From positions 310,001 to 374,000 of the forward strand of contig CAWCCX010000013.1 of the NCBI GenBank assembly GCA_963794155.1: 64,000 bases of DNA, in the 5' to 3' direction. This DNA comes from Roseiarcus sp963794155. Its GTDB lineage: Bacteria > Pseudomonadota > Alphaproteobacteria > Rhizobiales > Beijerinckiaceae. Within the stretch, counting starts at the first letter, position 1, and each line of letters starts with the position of its first letter. Shown piece by piece: positions 61,767-64,000 of this stretch. The notes beneath the pieces were generated by a model. The model was given only the letters and a program-made list of their open reading frames with translations, did no database searches and had not been told where the DNA came from. The position numbers and the translations under genes are program-made.

Positions 61767-61876
61767 TTGAAACACGGCCCAGGGGGCGGCCGAGGGCCGA
61801 AAAAATGGTCGTCCGGCGCGGAACTTTGGGCCCTCGCGCGTTTGGCGAACAAAGGGCGTCTCGACGAGGAAATGCC

Positions 61877-62149
61877 GTGCCGGATTGTGAATTCCGCCTG
61901 ATCGGCGGAGATGGGGCGCGGCTTAGCCGCGAACGTCATCCGGCGGCCGATCTCGAAACGGTTTGGGATCGGGTGTTCCGCATGGCTGAGTTCGGGAGCG
62001 AGCGGGGGAGGCAAATTCAGGTCTTGGACGATCAAGGGAGAATCGTCATCGGCATTGGCGCGAAAGCGGCCGCGCTTTCTGCTCGACGTTTTAGGGTGCT
62101 CCCCGACGCTTCTCGCGGCGGATGCGGCGAGGGCGGTAGAACGTCCTGA
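61877..62149 (+). CDS. Small hypothetical protein (DUF6894-like)
   Basis: 90 residues from GTG 61877 behind GAGGAAA: PDCEFRLIGGDGARLSRERH, PAADLETVWDRVFRMAEF, IQVLDDQGRIVIGIGAKAAA. The strand-helix-strand arrangement recalls DUF6894 (YxFxxxDG...A..EA....V.D..G..L). It sits between phyR and the kinase and may share their transcript. Confidence 0.55.
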   Translation: MPDCEFRLIGGDGARLSRERHPAADLETVWDRVFRMAEFGSERGRQIQVLDDQGRIVIGIGAKAAALSARRFRVLPDASRGGCGEGGRTS

Positions 62150-62328
62150 ACGGCGTTGGCAGCCGGCGAACGCCCCCGTCGGCTGGCGGTCCGAATGGGC
62201 CTTGTGAGAGTTTCGTGCTGCGGTTCGAGGAGGGCGTCGACGCGTTGAGGACGGCAGGACGCCTCGTACGTCTCCCCAAGGAGGCGGCGTTCACCTTTCC
62301 GAAAGATTTGGCTGACAGGACCGGCGTC

Positions 62329-64000
62329 ATGGCCAGGTCCCGTTCGCTGAGCTGGCGGTTGGGCATGTGGACGCTGGTCGGCGTCCTGCCCCTGGCCGTC
62401 TTCGCGTTGATCATGGTGGCATGGATCGCTCGCAATGATCGGGAGGCGACCCGGCAGACATTGGTCGGCGACGCTTACGCGCTCGCCGACGACGTGGGAC
62501 GTCAGATCGAGGCCTATTTCCTGCTGTCGACGGCGCTCTCGCGTTCGGGCCTGCTTGAGAGTGGCGATTTGACCGGCTTCGCCGCGCAAGCGCGAGATAT
62601 TCTGGCCGAGGCGCCCGGGGTGACGCTGATCGTCTCGACCGCAGACGGCCATCCGGTATTGACCGTGCCTCCGGCGCCTTCAGACTCGCCGATGTTGCGC
62701 GACCGCGCGGCGCTGGTCAGCCGGGCGATCGGATCGGGCTCCACGTTTCTTTCCGACGTCAGCGCGGACCCGGCGCTCAACGAGGCGCATGCTTCGATCG
62801 AGACGCCGGTCAATGTCGACGGCAAGCCGGTCTACGAAATCGCATTGATCCTTTCGCTGGAGCAGTTCCGCCGTCTGCTGCAGGGCCAGAATTTGCCGGC
62901 AAGCTGGCTGTCGGGCATCGTCGATCGTCAGGGCGCTTTTGTCGCCCGGCTACCCGGCGGGCCCGGAACTGCCGGGACGCTCGCCAGCCAGGAATTTCGC
63001 GATGCGACGCGCCGCCTGCCCGAGTTCGACCGTTACCCATACCTCGGTCAGCGGACAGAAGATCGTCTCCGCCTACGCGCCCGCAGCCGGCGGCTGGACC
63101 GTCGGCGTCGCCGCCGGCGCGAACGATGCCGGGCTTGGCCCGAGCGCCCTTCTCTTGACCTCGGTCCTGGCGGCCCTGGCGATAACCGGCAGCCTCCTTT
63201 TGTCCTATCTCAACAGCCACGCCCTCGCGCGAAAGATGAGAGAGCTGGAATCGCAGACCGAGAAAGTCTTCACGGGCGCGCCGATCACGACGGCGCCGAC
63301 CGGCATTGGTGAGTTCGACAGCCTGGGCAGGGCCCTGGCCAGAGCGTCCGAGCTTCTTTCCTTGCGAGCCAAGCAACAACATCGCGCCGAGGAGGAACTC
63401 AGAGCAAGCGAAGAACACTTTCGGCTATTGGCGGACAGCCTGCCGCAGTTGGTCTGGACCGCGGGCCCAGACGGTCGCATCGATTACACCAGCGGCCGCC
63501 GCGAAAAGTATGGAGCCATCGGCCGGACGGATTGGGAAGGGATCATCCATCCGGATGATCGTCGCGCCACGGCGGAAGCGTGGCTTAGGGCGAGCGAGGC
63601 CGGCGTCCCCTATGAAATGGAGCACCGCCTGTTTGCGATCGGGAAAGGATACGCCTGGCACTTGAGCCGCGCCTCGCCGTTGCTGGACGGGGAGGGAAAG
63701 GTCGTCCGGTGGTATGGCACAACCACCGATATCGACGATCAAAAACAGCGCGAGCAAAACATCCGGGACCTCATGGCCGAGGTCAATCATCGTTCGCGCA
63801 ACTTGCTCGCCGTGGCGCAAGCGATTGCGCGTTGCGGCGTCTCCACCGCGACAACGATCCGCGAGTTCGAACAGCGATATTCCGACCGGCTGGTTGGACT
63901 TGCGGCCAGTCAGGACTTGCTGACCGAGAGGAACTGGCGCGGCGTACCGCTCGAGGCGCTGGTGCGGGTGCAGGTAGCGCTTCCTCCCGACGGCCGGAAG
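62329..64000 (+). pseudogene. HWE-family sensor histidine kinase, frameshifted and cut by window end
   Basis: ATG 62329 (AGGA 9 bp before). A transmembrane helix (LGMWTLVGVLPLAVFALIMV), a periplasmic dCache-like domain (about residues 35-240), then a one-base frameshift near 63020 after ATRRLPE. The other frame carries on STVTHTSVSGQKIVSAYAPA, a second membrane helix, a PAS domain (EHFRLLADSLPQLVWTAGPD, WHLSRASPLLDGEGKVVRWY) and the HWE H-box LMAEVNHRSRNLLAVAQAIA. HWE kinases often feed PhyR, so this is the likely partner. The ATPase end lies beyond 64000. Whether the frameshift is real decides if it is functional. Confidence 0.82.

Noticed and set aside
61820..61842. GGAAC ... CGTT before the small gene at 61877
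   Set aside because: The spacer is 14 bp, too short for an EcfG promoter.

Overview
The window looks like a GC-rich alphaproteobacterial chromosome, most likely of the order Hyphomicrobiales (Rhizobiales). The evidence is PhyR next to an HWE-type histidine kinase, the PEP-x-WA variant of the PEP-CTERM sorting tail, EcfG-type promoters (GGAAC-N16/17-CGTT), and many small proteins of rhizobial type. The genus cannot be fixed from sequence reading alone.

Layout. 1-17 kb is mostly ordinary chromosome: guaC (cut by the window edge), GST, SDR, guaB, an EamA exporter, a YbdD-like protein, acyl-CoA dehydrogenase, an RsmB-type rRNA methyltransferase, and three PEP-CTERM genes, one a collapsed GH88 hydrolase. 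At 17.1-17.3 kb an AT-rich patch holds a promoter and a 29-codon membrane micro-ORF. 18-25 kb is a lower-GC, minus-strand sugar-transfer cluster (GT4, GT-C, a GT28-like enzyme plus a broken copy of it, and an N,N-dimethylformamidase-like protein). lipA and tRNA-Lys(TTT) follow. From the tRNA to an IS21 element (27.5-37.5 kb) lies an integrated element of phage or plasmid character: PD-(D/E)XK and GIY-YIG-like nucleases, an Xis-like HTH protein, a DUF6602 protein, a winged-helix-like protein, and a family A DNA polymerase truncated by the IS. 37.5-49 kb is a gene graveyard with fragments of DUF1214, arfB, acyl-CoA synthetase, groEL, DHOD-like and opgC genes, nonsense-interrupted UPF0182 and SagB-like genes, an IS110 and a MITE-like element.

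49-64 kb is a stress-response region of many short genes. It ends with phyR and a frameshifted HWE kinase. I see GGAAC-N16/17-CGTT promoters directly upstream of a cold-shock gene, a DUF3309 gene, a 40-codon membrane ORF too short for usual gene calling, and a small RNA. A second copy of that RNA has a near-consensus promoter. Each RNA is about 82-84 nt, with a hairpin exposing a C6 loop followed by an intrinsic terminator. The arrangement resembles GsrN of Caulobacter. A second, unrelated-looking RNA family with a C-rich loop also occurs twice (50.8 and 58.6 kb). These duplicated C-rich-loop RNAs, tied by promoter to the PhyR/EcfG general stress response, are the most promising undescribed system here.

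Many genes carry frameshifts or nonsense codons. All three stop codons appear as interruptions, so gene decay (or assembly error in homopolymers) explains them better than recoding.
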